A DNA stretch of 64,000 nt from Deltaproteobacteria bacterium (GTDB lineage: Bacteria > Desulfobacterota > Syntrophia > Syntrophales > UBA8958): NCBI GenBank assembly GCA_029553375.1, contig JAKPCH010000001.1, positions 1-64,000 of the forward strand, written 5' to 3'. This document shows, in pieces, positions 25,077 to 34,107 of this stretch; position 1 is the stretch's first letter, and each line of letters starts with the position of its first letter. A program made the position numbers and the translations under genes. Under the pieces are notes generated by a model, which did not search any database, was not told the DNA's origin, and was given only the letters and a program-made list of their open reading frames with translations.

Positions 25077-27554
25077 ATGAATGGATCGAAACGGGAAGGA
25101 AAAAACACGAAAGAGGCCGTGAAGAGGGGCATCCTCCACCATCTCCGCCGTTCCCTCGGACGGGACAGGGACGAGGCGACGGCGGGGGACGTCTTCAGGG
25201 CCCTGGCCCTGACGGTGCGGGAGAGGCTCCTGTTGGGCATGACCTCGACGCGGAGACGCCAGGCCCTCGCAGGGGGAAAGAAGGTCTGTTACCTCTCCCT
25301 CGAGTTCCTCATCGGCCGCTCCCTCAAGAACAACCTCCTGAACCTCGGACTTTACGACCAGACAAAGGCGGCCCTGGCGGACCTCGGCTGGGACCTGGAG
25401 GAGATCGCCGAACGGGAATGGGACGCCCCCTTGGGCAACGGCGGCCTCGGCCGTCTCGCCGCCTGTTTCTTGGATTCCCTGGCCACGTTGGGCATGGCGG
25501 GACAGGGTTACGGTCTCCATTACGAGTACGGCCTCTTCCGCCAGGAGATAGACAAGGGCTATCAGCGGGAGAGACCCGATATGGAGATGGGGAGACAGAG
25601 CCCCTGGGCGATCGAGCGTCCCGAGGAGTGGCGTCCCGTCCCCCTTTACGGCCGCATCGAACACGGGCGCGACCGCCTGGGCGCCTACAACCCCATGTGG
25701 CTCGACTGGAAGGTCGTCCTCGGCGTGCCCTACGATGTCCCCATCGCCGGCTACGGGGGCGAGACGGTGAACCGCCTCCGCCTCTACGCCGCCCGGGCCT
25801 CGACGGAGTTCGACATGGAGATCTTCAACGAGGGAGACTACTTCCGGGCGGTGGAGCAGAAGATCGCCGCCGAGACCATCTCCAAGGTCCTCTACCCCGC
25901 CGACACCTTCGAGGGGGGGAGGGAGCTGCGCCTGATCCAGGAGTATTTCCTCGTCTCCTGCGCCCTGGGGGACATCGTCTACGAATTCCGGAAGTCCAAC
26001 GAGGATCTCCGCCGCTTGCCCGACAGGACGGTCATCCACATCAACGACACCCACCCCGCCCTGGCCGTGGCGGAATTGATGCGCATCCTCGTGGACGAGG
26101 GGGAGCTGCCCTGGGAGGAGGCCTGGGAGACCGCGAGGGCGACCGTCGCCTACACGAACCACACCCTCATGGCGGAGGCCCTGGAGAAGTGGCCCGTGAC
26201 CCTCTTCGAAAAGGTCCTGCCCCGCCACCTCCAGATCATCTACGAGATAAACCGCCGCCTCCTGGACGAGGTCACGGCGCGCTGGCCGGCCGACATGGGA
26301 CGTCTCCAGAGGATGTCCCTCGTCGAGGAGGGACCGGAGAAGAGGATCCGCATGGCCAACCTGGCCGTCGTCGGGTCCCGGGCCGTCAACGGCGTCTCCC
26401 GCCTCCACGGGGAACTGGTCAAGAGCCACCTCTTCCCCGATTTTCAAGATTGGCGGCCCGGGATCTTCTTGGGGATCACCAACGGCATCACCCCCCGCCG
26501 CTGGCTCCTCCAGGCCAATCCCGCCCTCGCCGCCCTCGTCACCGAGGCCGTGGGTCCCTCCTGGGTCACCGACCTCGACAGGCTGCGGCCCCTCGAGGAT
26601 CTGGCCTCCGACGGGGGGTTTCAAGAGGAGATGGGGAGGGTCAAGCGGGTCAACAAAGAAGCCTTGGTGAAGATCGTGCGGGAAACGACGGGGGTCGCCG
26701 TCGACCCGGGGGGCCTCTTCGACGTCCACGCCAAGAGGATCCACGAGTACAAGCGGCAGCTCCTGAAGCTCCTCCACGTGATCCGGCGCTACCTCGCCGT
26801 CACGGAGGACGGATGGACTCCCCCGGGACCCGTCACGTTCATCTTCGCCGGCAAGGCGGCGCCGGGGTACCGCCAGGCCAAGGGGATCATCAAGGCGATC
26901 CACGCCGTCGCCGACGTGGTCAACAAGGACCGGCGGGCCGCCCCGTGGATGAAGGTCGTCTTCCTCCCCGACTACCGCGTGTCCCTCGCCGAGCGCCTCA
27001 TCCCGGCGGCGGACGTGAGCGAGCAGATCTCGACGGCGGGCACGGAGGCCTCGGGTACGGGGAACATGAAGTTCGCCCTGAACGGGGCCCTCACCGTGGG
27101 CACCCCCGACGGGGCCAATCTGGAGATCCGGGACGAGGTGGGGGAGGAGAACATCTACATCTTCGGCCTCACGGCCCGGGAGGTGGAAGAGATAAGATCC
27201 TCGGGCCGTCCCGCCGCCGCCCATGTGTACGAGACGGACCCCGTCGTCAGGCGGGTCGTGGACACCTTCCGGGACGACCGCTTCTGCAGAGAGGAGTCGG
27301 GTCTGATGTCCTGGATATGGGACCGTCTCATCTATGAAGACCCCTTCCTCCACCTCCTGGACCTGCCCGCCTATCTGGCCGTCCAGGAGCGTGTGGAGGG
27401 GGATTTCATCGACAGGGAGACCTGGACGGCCAAGGCGATCCGGAACGTGGCCCGGATGGGTTACTTCTCCTCGGACCGCGCCGTGGCGGAATACGCGCGG
27501 CGGGTTTGGATGACGGGGACGGAGGGGCATGGAGAGGATCCTCGTCTGCGATGA
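25077..27554 (+). CDS. glgP: Glycogen/starch/alpha-glucan phosphorylase
   Basis: PLP-dependent phosphorylase of 825 residues (family norm 800-850) that releases glucose-1-phosphate from alpha-1,4-glucan. Visible motifs are VCYLSLEFLIGRSLKNNL near residue 70, GNGGLGRLAACFLDS near residue 120, and the PLP site EASGTGNMKFALNGALT with Lys at about residue 665. A frame opens at 24897 but the added 60 residues are Arg/Pro-rich; the ATG at 25077 gives the normal N-terminus. Its last 26 bases overlap the response-regulator gene downstream, so storage-polymer breakdown and the partner-switching genes are probably coexpressed. The 192 bases upstream show no clear promoter. Confidence 0.96.
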   Translation: MNGSKREGKNTKEAVKRGILHHLRRSLGRDRDEATAGDVFRALALTVRERLLLGMTSTRRRQALAGGKKVCYLSLEFLIGRSLKNNLLNLGLYDQTKAALADLGWDLEEIAEREWDAPLGNGGLGRLAACFLDSLATLGMAGQGYGLHYEYGLFRQEIDKGYQRERPDMEMGRQSPWAIERPEEWRPVPLYGRIEHGRDRLGAYNPMWLDWKVVLGVPYDVPIAGYGGETVNRLRLYAARASTEFDMEIFNEGDYFRAVEQKIAAETISKVLYPADTFEGGRELRLIQEYFLVSCALGDIVYEFRKSNEDLRRLPDRTVIHINDTHPALAVAELMRILVDEGELPWEEAWETARATVAYTNHTLMAEALEKWPVTLFEKVLPRHLQIIYEINRRLLDEVTARWPADMGRLQRMSLVEEGPEKRIRMANLAVVGSRAVNGVSRLHGELVKSHLFPDFQDWRPGIFLGITNGITPRRWLLQANPALAALVTEAVGPSWVTDLDRLRPLEDLASDGGFQEEMGRVKRVNKEALVKIVRETTGVAVDPGGLFDVHAKRIHEYKRQLLKLLHVIRRYLAVTEDGWTPPGPVTFIFAGKAAPGYRQAKGIIKAIHAVADVVNKDRRAAPWMKVVFLPDYRVSLAERLIPAADVSEQISTAGTEASGTGNMKFALNGALTVGTPDGANLEIRDEVGEENIYIFGLTAREVEEIRSSGRPAAAHVYETDPVVRRVVDTFRDDRFCREESGLMSWIWDRLIYEDPFLHLLDLPAYLAVQERVEGDFIDRETWTAKAIRNVARMGYFSSDRAVAEYARRVWMTGTEGHGEDPRLR

Positions 27555-28710
27555 CAGCGAAGACAGCCGTTTCCTCATGACCGCCGTCCTCGCCAAGGCC
27601 GGCTACGAGGTGGAGACGGCCGTGGACGGCGAGGACTGCCTCGGCAGGGTCCCGTCCTTCCGGCCCGATCTCATCCTCCTGGACATCGTCATGCCCGGCA
27701 TGGACGGGTACGACGTCTGCCGGGTCCTCAAGGCGGATCCCCGGACGCAGGAGATCCCCGTCGTCTTCCTCTCGGCCCTCGGCGAGGCCCGGGACAAGAT
27801 AAGGGGTCTGGAGATCGGGGGGGCGGACTACATCACCAAGCCCTTCGACCGGGGCGAGGTCATCGCCCGGGTGAGGACCCAGCTCAAGATCCGGCGCCTC
27901 ACGGAGGAATTGAGGGAGAGCAACCGGGTCCTCATGGAGAAGCAGCGGCGCCTCGACGAGGACCTGGAGGCGGCGGCGGGTATCCAGAGGCGTCTCCTCC
28001 CCCACCGACTGCCGCGGATAGAGGAACTCGACCTCGCCTGGCGCTTCGTCCCGAGTGCCGTCATCGGCGGCGACCTCCTCAACGTCTTCCCCCTCGACGA
28101 GGACCACGTGGGGTTCTACGTCTTCGACGTCAGCGGCCACGGGGCGCCGGCGGCCCTCGTCGCCGTCTGCCTCTACCAGGACCTCCAGCCGGACCGGGAG
28201 GACTCCCTACTCCGGATGAGGACACAGCGGCGTCTCGCCGCCCCGGGAGAGGTCCTCGCCTCCCTCGAGGCCCTCTACCCCATCGAGAGGTTCGACAAAT
28301 ACTTCACCCTCTGTTACGGTATCGTGGAGAAGTCCACGGGCCGGTTGACCTACTCGAGCGCCGGTCACCCTCCCCCCCTCCTCGTCCGTCGTCGGGGGTC
28401 CGTGACGGTCCTCGAGGCCGGGGGGCCGATCATCGGCCTCGGCCGGGGGATGCCCTTCGAGGAGGAGGAGATCGTGCTGGAAAGGGGCGACCGCCTGGTT
28501 TGCTTTACCGACGGGGTCACGGAGTATGGGGCGGTAGGCGGGGCGAGGTTCGGTCTGACCCGCCTCGAGAACGCCGTGGCAAGGGATGTGTCCACCCTCA
28601 CGGCCCTTCTCGACGGGATCCTGGAGGAACTGAGACTTTTCGGGGACGGGGCGCCCAACGAAGACGACATCACCCTGCTGGGTTTGGAGTACAGAGGAGG
28701 TGCGGCATGA
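27529..28710 (+). CDS. Response regulator with PP2C/SpoIIE phosphatase output (RsbU-like)
   Basis: A 393-residue two-domain protein. The receiver (1-120) has the acidic pair CDDSED, phosphoacceptor LLDIVMPGMDG near residue 53, and TKPF near residue 103. A linker coiled coil leads to a PP2C/SpoIIE domain (about 170-390) with metal-binding GGDLLNVF, FDVSGHGAPAA, AGHPPPLL, CFTDGVTEY and EDDITLL. Such proteins dephosphorylate a STAS anti-sigma antagonist when the receiver is phosphorylated. The STAS protein and its kinase follow with ATGA overlaps, giving a complete partner switch. The start overlaps glgP by 26 bases. Confidence 0.93.
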   Translation: MERILVCDDSEDSRFLMTAVLAKAGYEVETAVDGEDCLGRVPSFRPDLILLDIVMPGMDGYDVCRVLKADPRTQEIPVVFLSALGEARDKIRGLEIGGADYITKPFDRGEVIARVRTQLKIRRLTEELRESNRVLMEKQRRLDEDLEAAAGIQRRLLPHRLPRIEELDLAWRFVPSAVIGGDLLNVFPLDEDHVGFYVFDVSGHGAPAALVAVCLYQDLQPDREDSLLRMRTQRRLAAPGEVLASLEALYPIERFDKYFTLCYGIVEKSTGRLTYSSAGHPPPLLVRRRGSVTVLEAGGPIIGLGRGMPFEEEEIVLERGDRLVCFTDGVTEYGAVGGARFGLTRLENAVARDVSTLTALLDGILEELRLFGDGAPNEDDITLLGLEYRGGAA

Positions 28711-29054
28711 GGATGGAGGAAGTCAAGATCGGTAACGTGACGGTGGTCAAGCCCATGGAGAGGCGCCTCGATGCGGCCACGGCCGTCTCCTTCAAATCGC
28801 GCATGGCCGATCTCATCAACGCCGGGGAGAGGCTGATCGTCCTGGACCTCACCGAGGTGGAGTTCGTCGACAGCACCGGCCTGGGGGCCATCGTCTCCTC
28901 CCTGAAGTCCCTGGGTCCCGAGGGGGACCTCGTGATCGCCGGCGTCGGCGACATGGTCATGAACCTCTTCCGCCTCACGAGGATGAACCGTGTCTTTCGA
29001 ATCTTCCCCACGGCCCGGGAGGCCGTCGGGGCCCTCGCGGGCGGGCCGTCATGA
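28707..29054 (+). CDS. STAS-domain anti-sigma factor antagonist
   Basis: A 115-residue SpoIIAA/RsbV-type protein. The phosphorylatable Ser sits in the conserved loop FVDSTGLGA near residue 58, preceded by the strand LIVLDLTEVE. When unphosphorylated it should bind the kinase encoded next and free that kinase's other partner. ATGA overlap with both neighbours shows strict co-translation of the three switch proteins. Confidence 0.93.
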   Translation: MRMEEVKIGNVTVVKPMERRLDAATAVSFKSRMADLINAGERLIVLDLTEVEFVDSTGLGAIVSSLKSLGPEGDLVIAGVGDMVMNLFRLTRMNRVFRIFPTAREAVGALAGGPS

Positions 29055-29506
29055 AGGTGATCCAGCGTCCGGGACGGATCCTCCTCACCCTGGGGACACG
29101 CCTGGAGGACGTCTTTCTCCTCGGTTGGGCCGTCCGGGGAGTCTGCGAGGGGGCGGGATTCAGGGACGACGACCTCCGCTCCCTCGAGCTGGCCCTCGTG
29201 GAGGCGGTGACCAACGTCATCCGCCACGCCTTCCGGGGGGAGGAGGGCTACGCGGTGACGATAGAGATCGTCATCTCGCCGGAGAGCGTCGTATTCCGGA
29301 TCGTTGACCGGGGCGCGGCCATGGCCGACCGGGCCTTCGTAAGGTGTGATTTCGACCCTGCCGACGTCGCGTCCCTCCCCGAGGGGGGGATGGGGAAGTC
29401 CATCATCGCCGCCGTCATGGACGACATCGCCTATGAATGCGAGGGCGGAACAAACACCCTCATCCTGACGAAAAAACTGCCGTCAAGGGCCGAAGAGACG
29501 CCCTAA
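29051..29506 (+). CDS. Anti-sigma-type serine kinase (SpoIIAB/RsbW-like HATPase)
   Basis: A 151-residue GHKL ATPase-fold protein. The N-box ELALVEAVTNVIRHAF lies near residues 45-60, the G1-like VFRIVDRGAAM near residue 85 and the glycine-rich lid EGGMGKSIIAAVMD near residue 115. It should phosphorylate the STAS protein and bind a target, classically a sigma factor. No sigma factor gene is present in the window, so the target is unknown. Its 3' end overlaps the TlpA-like gene on the opposite strand by 24 bases. Confidence 0.9.
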   Translation: MKVIQRPGRILLTLGTRLEDVFLLGWAVRGVCEGAGFRDDDLRSLELALVEAVTNVIRHAFRGEEGYAVTIEIVISPESVVFRIVDRGAAMADRAFVRCDFDPADVASLPEGGMGKSIIAAVMDDIAYECEGGTNTLILTKKLPSRAEETP

Positions 29507-30010
29507 GTGGGCCTCGACGGCCTCGTAGCGCCGCGTCACCACGGCCCCGTCCCGGATGAGGATCATCGCCGGGACGCCCCGGACACCGTATGATTCGGCA
29601 ACACTCCCCGTCTCGTCCAAGAGGGTCCGGTAGGGCAGGCGGTGGCGCTCGGCGAAGCGTCTCACCTTGTCCCGGGACTCCATGATGTCGATGTAGACCA
29701 CCTCGAGGCCCCGGCCGGCGTAGCGGTGGTGGATCTCCTTGAAACGGGGGATCTCGGCCCGGCAGGAGGGGCACCAGGTGGTGCCGAAGATGAGAAGGAC
29801 CGTCCCGGTCCGGTTGGGGTCGAAGCGGAAATGCCGACCGTCGAGGTCCGTAAGGAAGAAACCGACGGCCCGTCCCTGGGCCCCGGTCGGGGAAACGGTC
29901 AATAACGAGACGGCGACTACCGAGACGAGGAGCAGGATGAGGGGGGCCGCCATCCTCTCCGGCGCTTTTCGACCCGTTCTCTTGGGAAGCGATGACATCC
30001 TTTTTCTCAC
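29483..30010 (-). CDS. TlpA/ResA-like membrane-anchored thioredoxin
   Basis: A 175-residue extracytoplasmic thiol-disulfide protein. An N-terminal membrane anchor (MAAPLILLLVSVVAVSLLTV) is followed by a thioredoxin fold with active site TTWCPSCRAEI near residue 80 and the cis-Pro loop GVRGVPAMI near residue 150. It probably receives electrons from the CcdA protein encoded 13 bases upstream. Start GTG at 30010; ATG at 29998 is an alternative with GGTGAG upstream. Last gene of the UbiA-rSAM-MoxR-VWA-CcdA-TlpA operon. Confidence 0.88.
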   Translation of the reverse strand: MRKRMSSLPKRTGRKAPERMAAPLILLLVSVVAVSLLTVSPTGAQGRAVGFFLTDLDGRHFRFDPNRTGTVLLIFGTTWCPSCRAEIPRFKEIHHRYAGRGLEVVYIDIMESRDKVRRFAERHRLPYRTLLDETGSVAESYGVRGVPAMILIRDGAVVTRRYEAVEAHLGRLFGP

Positions 30011-30023
30011 CTTTCCTTACCCC

Positions 30024-30728
30024 TCACCCCCACAGGATCCCCGCCTGGATGAGGAAATATTCCCCGGCGGCGATCATGAGCCAACCCCAGACCTTCTGCA
30101 CCCCCTCCAGCCACCGCCCGGAGCGGGGGAGGACGGCGACGAACCCCGCGAAGGTCCCCACGAGGATCAGGAGGGTCCCCAGGCCCAGGGAGAAGGCGAA
30201 GAGAAGGGTGACGGACAACAGGACGTTCTGCTTCGCCGCCGCGAAACTCAGCAGAACGGCCAGGATGGGAACGGTGCAGGGACCCAGGACGAGGCCCGAG
30301 GCGGCCCCCACGACGAAGGCGCCCCCCGGCCCCCGGCCCCGCTCCCCGGCGAGGAAGCGGCCGACGGCGGTGGGGGTGCGAAGGGGCAGGGTGAAGACCC
30401 CCAGCATGGACAGGCCCATGAGGATGAAGACGTTGGCCATGATCAGATGGAGCCAGGGGTTGGCCTGGATACGGCCGAAGAGACTCCCCGTCAGTGCCGC
30501 CGCCGTCCCCAGGGCGGTGTAGGTGAGGGCCATGCCCAGGACGTAGACGAGGGAGAGGTAGAAACCTCGGGCCCGCCCCCCCCCGCTGGCGGCCCCGATG
30601 TACGCCGCCGTGACGGGGATGACGGGGTAGGTGCAGGGCGTGAAACTGGCGAAGACCCCACCGAGGTAGGCGGAGACGCCGGCGGTGATGAAGGAACCCC
30701 GGGAGAGTCCCGCCGCCAGGTGGTCCAT
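30024..30728 (-). CDS. ccdA: CcdA/DsbD-type transmembrane thiol reductase
   Basis: A 234-residue inner-membrane protein with about six hydrophobic segments. The two redox Cys occur in the standard sites FASFTPCTYPVIP near residue 30 and VLGPCTVPIL near residue 145, each followed by Pro. CcdA carries reducing equivalents from cytoplasmic thioredoxin to periplasmic thioredoxin-like proteins for cytochrome c maturation or other targets. The TlpA-like gene downstream is the likely acceptor. The ATG at 30728 has GGGAG upstream; a GTG at 30740 would add four residues and lie 4 bases from the VWA stop. Confidence 0.9.
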   Translation of the reverse strand: MDHLAAGLSRGSFITAGVSAYLGGVFASFTPCTYPVIPVTAAYIGAASGGGRARGFYLSLVYVLGMALTYTALGTAAALTGSLFGRIQANPWLHLIMANVFILMGLSMLGVFTLPLRTPTAVGRFLAGERGRGPGGAFVVGAASGLVLGPCTVPILAVLLSFAAAKQNVLLSVTLLFAFSLGLGTLLILVGTFAGFVAVLPRSGRWLEGVQKVWGWLMIAAGEYFLIQAGILWG

Positions 30729-30744
30729 GAGGTCTCCCACGGCG

Positions 30745-31938
30745 TCACTGCCTCGAGCGCAGATGGGTGACGGCCTTCTCCAGGCCCTCGAGGGTCAACT
30801 CGAACATGGGGAAGATCCCCCTGATCACCTCGATGGTCCAGGTCCGGTCCCATTCCTCGTAGGGAACGGGATTGAGCCACACGGCGTGACGGAAGGTCCG
30901 GGCGAGAAACCTGAGCCTCTCGATGCTGGCCCCCGTGGGCGCCGAGTCGGCGTAGATGGAACCGTGGACGTACATGAGCTCGTAGGGGGCCATGCTCGCG
31001 TCCCCCACGATGATGAGGCGCGTCTCGGAGTCCCGGCGGGCGAAATCCTCGATGGGCGCCGGTTTGAGATAACGCTGGGGATCAGACCAGACGCGGCTGT
31101 AGATGGTGTTGTGGAAGTAGTAGATCTTCAGATCCTTGAAGGAGGAGCGGGCATAGTGGAAGAGGGTCTGGACGATGTGCACGTAGGGGTCCATGGACCA
31201 GCCCCCGTTGTCGATCATGAGGATCACCTTCAGGCGGTCCGCCAGGCGCCGGTCGAAGACGATCTCGATCTCGCCGGCGTTGCGCATGGTCTCGTAGACC
31301 GTTTTGTCCACGTTGACCACGTCCTTGGGGCCCGCGGGCTCCATCCGGCGGAGGCGCTTGAGGGCCTCGCCCATCTGGAATTCCGTGAGGGGGCCCTCCT
31401 GGGTATAGTCCCGCCAGCGGCGCTCCAGGGCCACCTTGATGGCCGACTTTCCCCGGGACCTCCCGCCGACGCGCATGCCCCCCGGGTGGTAACCCGAGTG
31501 CCCCACAGGTGAGGTCCCCCCCGTCCCGATCCAGCGGTTGCCGCCGTGGTGGGCCTCCCGCTGTTCCCGGAGGCGGTCGAGGAAGTAGCGGATCAGCTCC
31601 TCGGGGGTCATCCGCCGGAGGGTCTTCTCGTCCACGCCCAAGGCGGAGGCGAACTCCCCGGGGTTGCGCAGCCATTCCTCCAGCATGGCCCGGGCGATCT
31701 CCGAGAGCTCCGCCGTCGTCGGTTCCTCGAGGGTCACACCCCGGAAGGAGGCGGCGAAGACGCGATCGTAGACGTCGAAGTGACGCTCGCTCTTGACGAG
31801 GATGGCCCGGGCGGCGGTATAGAAGTCGTCGAGAGACCGGATCAGCCCCAGGCTGAGGGCCTTCTGGAGGCGCAGGAAGGCCGTGGGGGTGACGGGAACT
31901 CCCTCTTCCCGGAGGGCGTAGAAGAAATTGACGAACAA
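30745..31938 (-). CDS. VWA-domain protein, CoxE-like (second copy)
   Basis: A 397-residue protein. The N-terminus FVNFFYALREEGVPVTPTAFL is the typical CoxE start, and the C-terminal VWA domain has a variant MIDAS, MIDNGGWSMDPY near residue 245 (DNGGxS in place of DxSxS), with IIVGDASMAPYEL near residue 305. The first proteins of this kind assist metal-cofactor enzyme maturation together with a MoxR ATPase, which is encoded 10 bases upstream. Start is TTG at 31938 with AGGGGG six bases before it; no ATG alternative preserves the conserved N-terminus. It shares little sequence with the other VWA protein at 19078. Confidence 0.9.
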   Translation of the reverse strand: MFVNFFYALREEGVPVTPTAFLRLQKALSLGLIRSLDDFYTAARAILVKSERHFDVYDRVFAASFRGVTLEEPTTAELSEIARAMLEEWLRNPGEFASALGVDEKTLRRMTPEELIRYFLDRLREQREAHHGGNRWIGTGGTSPVGHSGYHPGGMRVGGRSRGKSAIKVALERRWRDYTQEGPLTEFQMGEALKRLRRMEPAGPKDVVNVDKTVYETMRNAGEIEIVFDRRLADRLKVILMIDNGGWSMDPYVHIVQTLFHYARSSFKDLKIYYFHNTIYSRVWSDPQRYLKPAPIEDFARRDSETRLIIVGDASMAPYELMYVHGSIYADSAPTGASIERLRFLARTFRHAVWLNPVPYEEWDRTWTIEVIRGIFPMFELTLEGLEKAVTHLRSRQ

Positions 31939-31948
31939 GTTTGCCCCC

Positions 31949-32797
31949 TTAGGCCCGCCCGCCCGCCAGCTGTCTCGCCGCCTGGGCGAGGTCCTCGCTC
32001 TTCTTGAACAGGACGCCCAGGTAAGGCACCCGTCCCCTTTCCATGGCCTTCGGCCGGAAATCCGGGTCCGTCTTGAGGGCCCGGATCCAGTTGATGAGTT
32101 CCCTGGTGGCCGGTTTCTTCTCGATCCCCTTCAGTTCCCGGAGGCGGTAAAAGGTGGCGATGCAGATGTCCACGAGCTCCCGGTCGAGACCGGGAAAGTG
32201 GACGTCCACGATGAGACGCATCATCTCCGGGTCGGGGAAGGCGATGTGGTGGAAGTTGCATCTCCCCAGGAAGGGATCGGAGAGGTCCTTCTTCGCGTTG
32301 GAGGTGATGATGATCACGGGCCGGTACTTGGCCCGGACGGTCTTGTCGATCTCGATGATGTCGAACTGCATCTGGTCGAGGACGTCGAGCATGTCGTCCT
32401 GGAAGTCCGTGTCGGCCTTGTCGATCTCGTCGATGAGGAGGACCGTCCGCTCGTCGGCCGTGAAGGCCTGGCCGATCTTGCCCATCCGGATGTATTCCTC
32501 GATGTTGCTCACGTCCCGCTTCGAATCGCCGAAACGGCTGTCGTTGAGCCTCGTGAGGGTGTCGTACTGATAGAGGGCGTCGACGAGTTTCATGCTCGAC
32601 TTCACGTTGAGGACGATGAGGGGCATGTTCAGGCTCTCGGCGATGGCGTGGGCCAGCATGGTCTTGCCCGTCCCCGGTTCACCCTTGAGGAGGAGGGGCA
32701 TCTCCAGGGCGATGGACACGTTGACGATGCGGGCCAGCTCCTCGTCGAGGACATAGCGGGAGGCCCCGCGGAACACCTTGTTTTCATTGTTGGTCAT
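31949..32797 (-). CDS. MoxR-family AAA+ ATPase (second copy)
   Basis: A 282-residue AAA+ ATPase with Walker A GEPGTGKTML near residue 40, Walker B LLIDEIDKAD near residue 115, sensor I IITSNAKKDL near residue 160 and the arginine-finger loop DPFLGRCNFHHIAFPD. It acts with the VWA protein encoded next. The ATG at 32797 follows AAGGAG with 7-base spacing, better than the ATG 12 codons further upstream. It differs in length and sequence from the other MoxR at 18123, so the two modules are not recent duplicates. Confidence 0.92.
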   Translation of the reverse strand: MTNNENKVFRGASRYVLDEELARIVNVSIALEMPLLLKGEPGTGKTMLAHAIAESLNMPLIVLNVKSSMKLVDALYQYDTLTRLNDSRFGDSKRDVSNIEEYIRMGKIGQAFTADERTVLLIDEIDKADTDFQDDMLDVLDQMQFDIIEIDKTVRAKYRPVIIITSNAKKDLSDPFLGRCNFHHIAFPDPEMMRLIVDVHFPGLDRELVDICIATFYRLRELKGIEKKPATRELINWIRALKTDPDFRPKAMERGRVPYLGVLFKKSEDLAQAARQLAGGRA

Positions 32798-32869
32798 CGT
32801 TTGGCTCCTTGTTTCGCTCTTCTTTTTCGTCACGGCACTATAAGGTCCCCTTTCGGAAAAGGCAAGGCG

Positions 32870-34087
32870 TTAAACCTCGTAACCGGCCTTTGGACCGACG
32901 GTCGTCCGCAGGAAGCAGCGGGGGTCCTCGGCGAGGTAATCGCCGCTGAAGGCCATGGCCCGCCCCCGGCAGCCGCCGCAGATCCCACGCCAGCGGCAAT
33001 CTCCGCAGGCGCCCTTGAGGGTCTCCTCCCGGTTCCTGAGGGCCTTAAAGACCTCCGATTCCCTGTAAATGGCACCGAAGGCCCTTTCCTTGACGTTTCC
33101 CGCCGTGACCTCGACGAAGGGGCAGGGCCAGACGTCACCCGTGGCCTTGATATAGACGAAGCCCCTCCCGGCGGCGCACCCGTGGAAGACCTTCCTGGCC
33201 AGGGCGACGGCGGGACCATCCGTCAGGCCTTTCCTCTCCAGGAGGTAAGGCCAGTACTGGGGGCCGGCCACGGGCTCCACGACGGTGGCCACGTCCCTCT
33301 GCTTGGCGGCGATGAGGTCGCAAAGGTCACGGTTCGCCTCCTTCTTGAGGGTTTTGTCCCTGATCTTCTCACCCCGCCCCACGGCGACGAGCTGGTACAT
33401 GAGCATGATCCCCGCCTTCTGTCCCTCCACGAAGTCGATGAGGTCCCCCAGATGGGGCAGGTTGTATTCCATGGCCGTGGTGTTGATCTGGAGGAGGATA
33501 CCGGCCCGGCGGGTGGCCTCCATGGCCCGCAGGGCCAAGTCGTAGGCCTCGGGGGAGTTGCGGATGAGGTTATGGGTCTTGGGGTCGTATGAGTCCATGC
33601 TGATGGCGTGGCAGACCACGCCGTGGTCCTTGAGCTTGAAGGCCGTCTCCTCGTCGATGAGGGTGCCGTTGGTGGCGATGATGTTGGCTAACCCGGCCTT
33701 TTGGGCGTGCCTGAGGAGGGTGTAGATATCCTTGCGGACGAGGGGCTCCCCGCCGGAGAAGACGAGGGTCCTGAAATCCCTGACGGCGGCGATCTCGTCG
33801 ATGAGCCTCTTCCCCTCGTCCGTCGTGAGCTCGCCCGCCCCGGGTTGCCTCTCGGCGTGGCAATGGATGCACTTGAGGTTGCAGGCCGCCGTCACCTCCC
33901 ACACGGGATGACCCGGGTAGCCGATACACCCCATGCCCCAGGCGCCGTTGGCGACGGGGAGGGACGGGAAGGCATGGCATAAGAACCAGTGGGGCAGCCT
34001 GCGCCAACCGTTCAGGTAGGCCATGAGGAGGATGCTGCCGAGCTGCCTCAGGGGCAGGGAGGGCGGCCAAAAGAAGGGATAGGGCAT
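32870..34087 (-). CDS. Radical SAM/SPASM-domain protein
   Basis: A 405-residue radical SAM enzyme. The cluster motif CNLKCIHCH (CxxxCxxC) lies near residues 69-77 after WEVTAA, with the GGEP motif VFSGGEPLVRK near residue 112. A C-terminal SPASM-type set of Cys follows (GCAAGRGFVYI, VWPCPFVEV, then CGDCRWRGICGGCRG and a final CFLR) and can hold auxiliary Fe-S clusters. Family members modify peptides or tetrapyrroles (AhbC/AhbD, NirJ, PqqE). About 60 N-terminal residues before the core are unusual and Trp/Pro-rich. No small precursor peptide gene is seen nearby. It lies 20 bases after the UbiA gene and 72 before moxR. Confidence 0.9.
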   Translation of the reverse strand: MPYPFFWPPSLPLRQLGSILLMAYLNGWRRLPHWFLCHAFPSLPVANGAWGMGCIGYPGHPVWEVTAACNLKCIHCHAERQPGAGELTTDEGKRLIDEIAAVRDFRTLVFSGGEPLVRKDIYTLLRHAQKAGLANIIATNGTLIDEETAFKLKDHGVVCHAISMDSYDPKTHNLIRNSPEAYDLALRAMEATRRAGILLQINTTAMEYNLPHLGDLIDFVEGQKAGIMLMYQLVAVGRGEKIRDKTLKKEANRDLCDLIAAKQRDVATVVEPVAGPQYWPYLLERKGLTDGPAVALARKVFHGCAAGRGFVYIKATGDVWPCPFVEVTAGNVKERAFGAIYRESEVFKALRNREETLKGACGDCRWRGICGGCRGRAMAFSGDYLAEDPRCFLRTTVGPKAGYEV

Positions 34088-34107
34088 CTTCCGTTATCCT
34101 TTGCCCT

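Noticed and set aside
24963-27596. Long minus-strand ORF (877 codons) opposite glycogen phosphorylase
   Set aside because: Antisense shadow; the plus-strand frame has all phosphorylase motifs.
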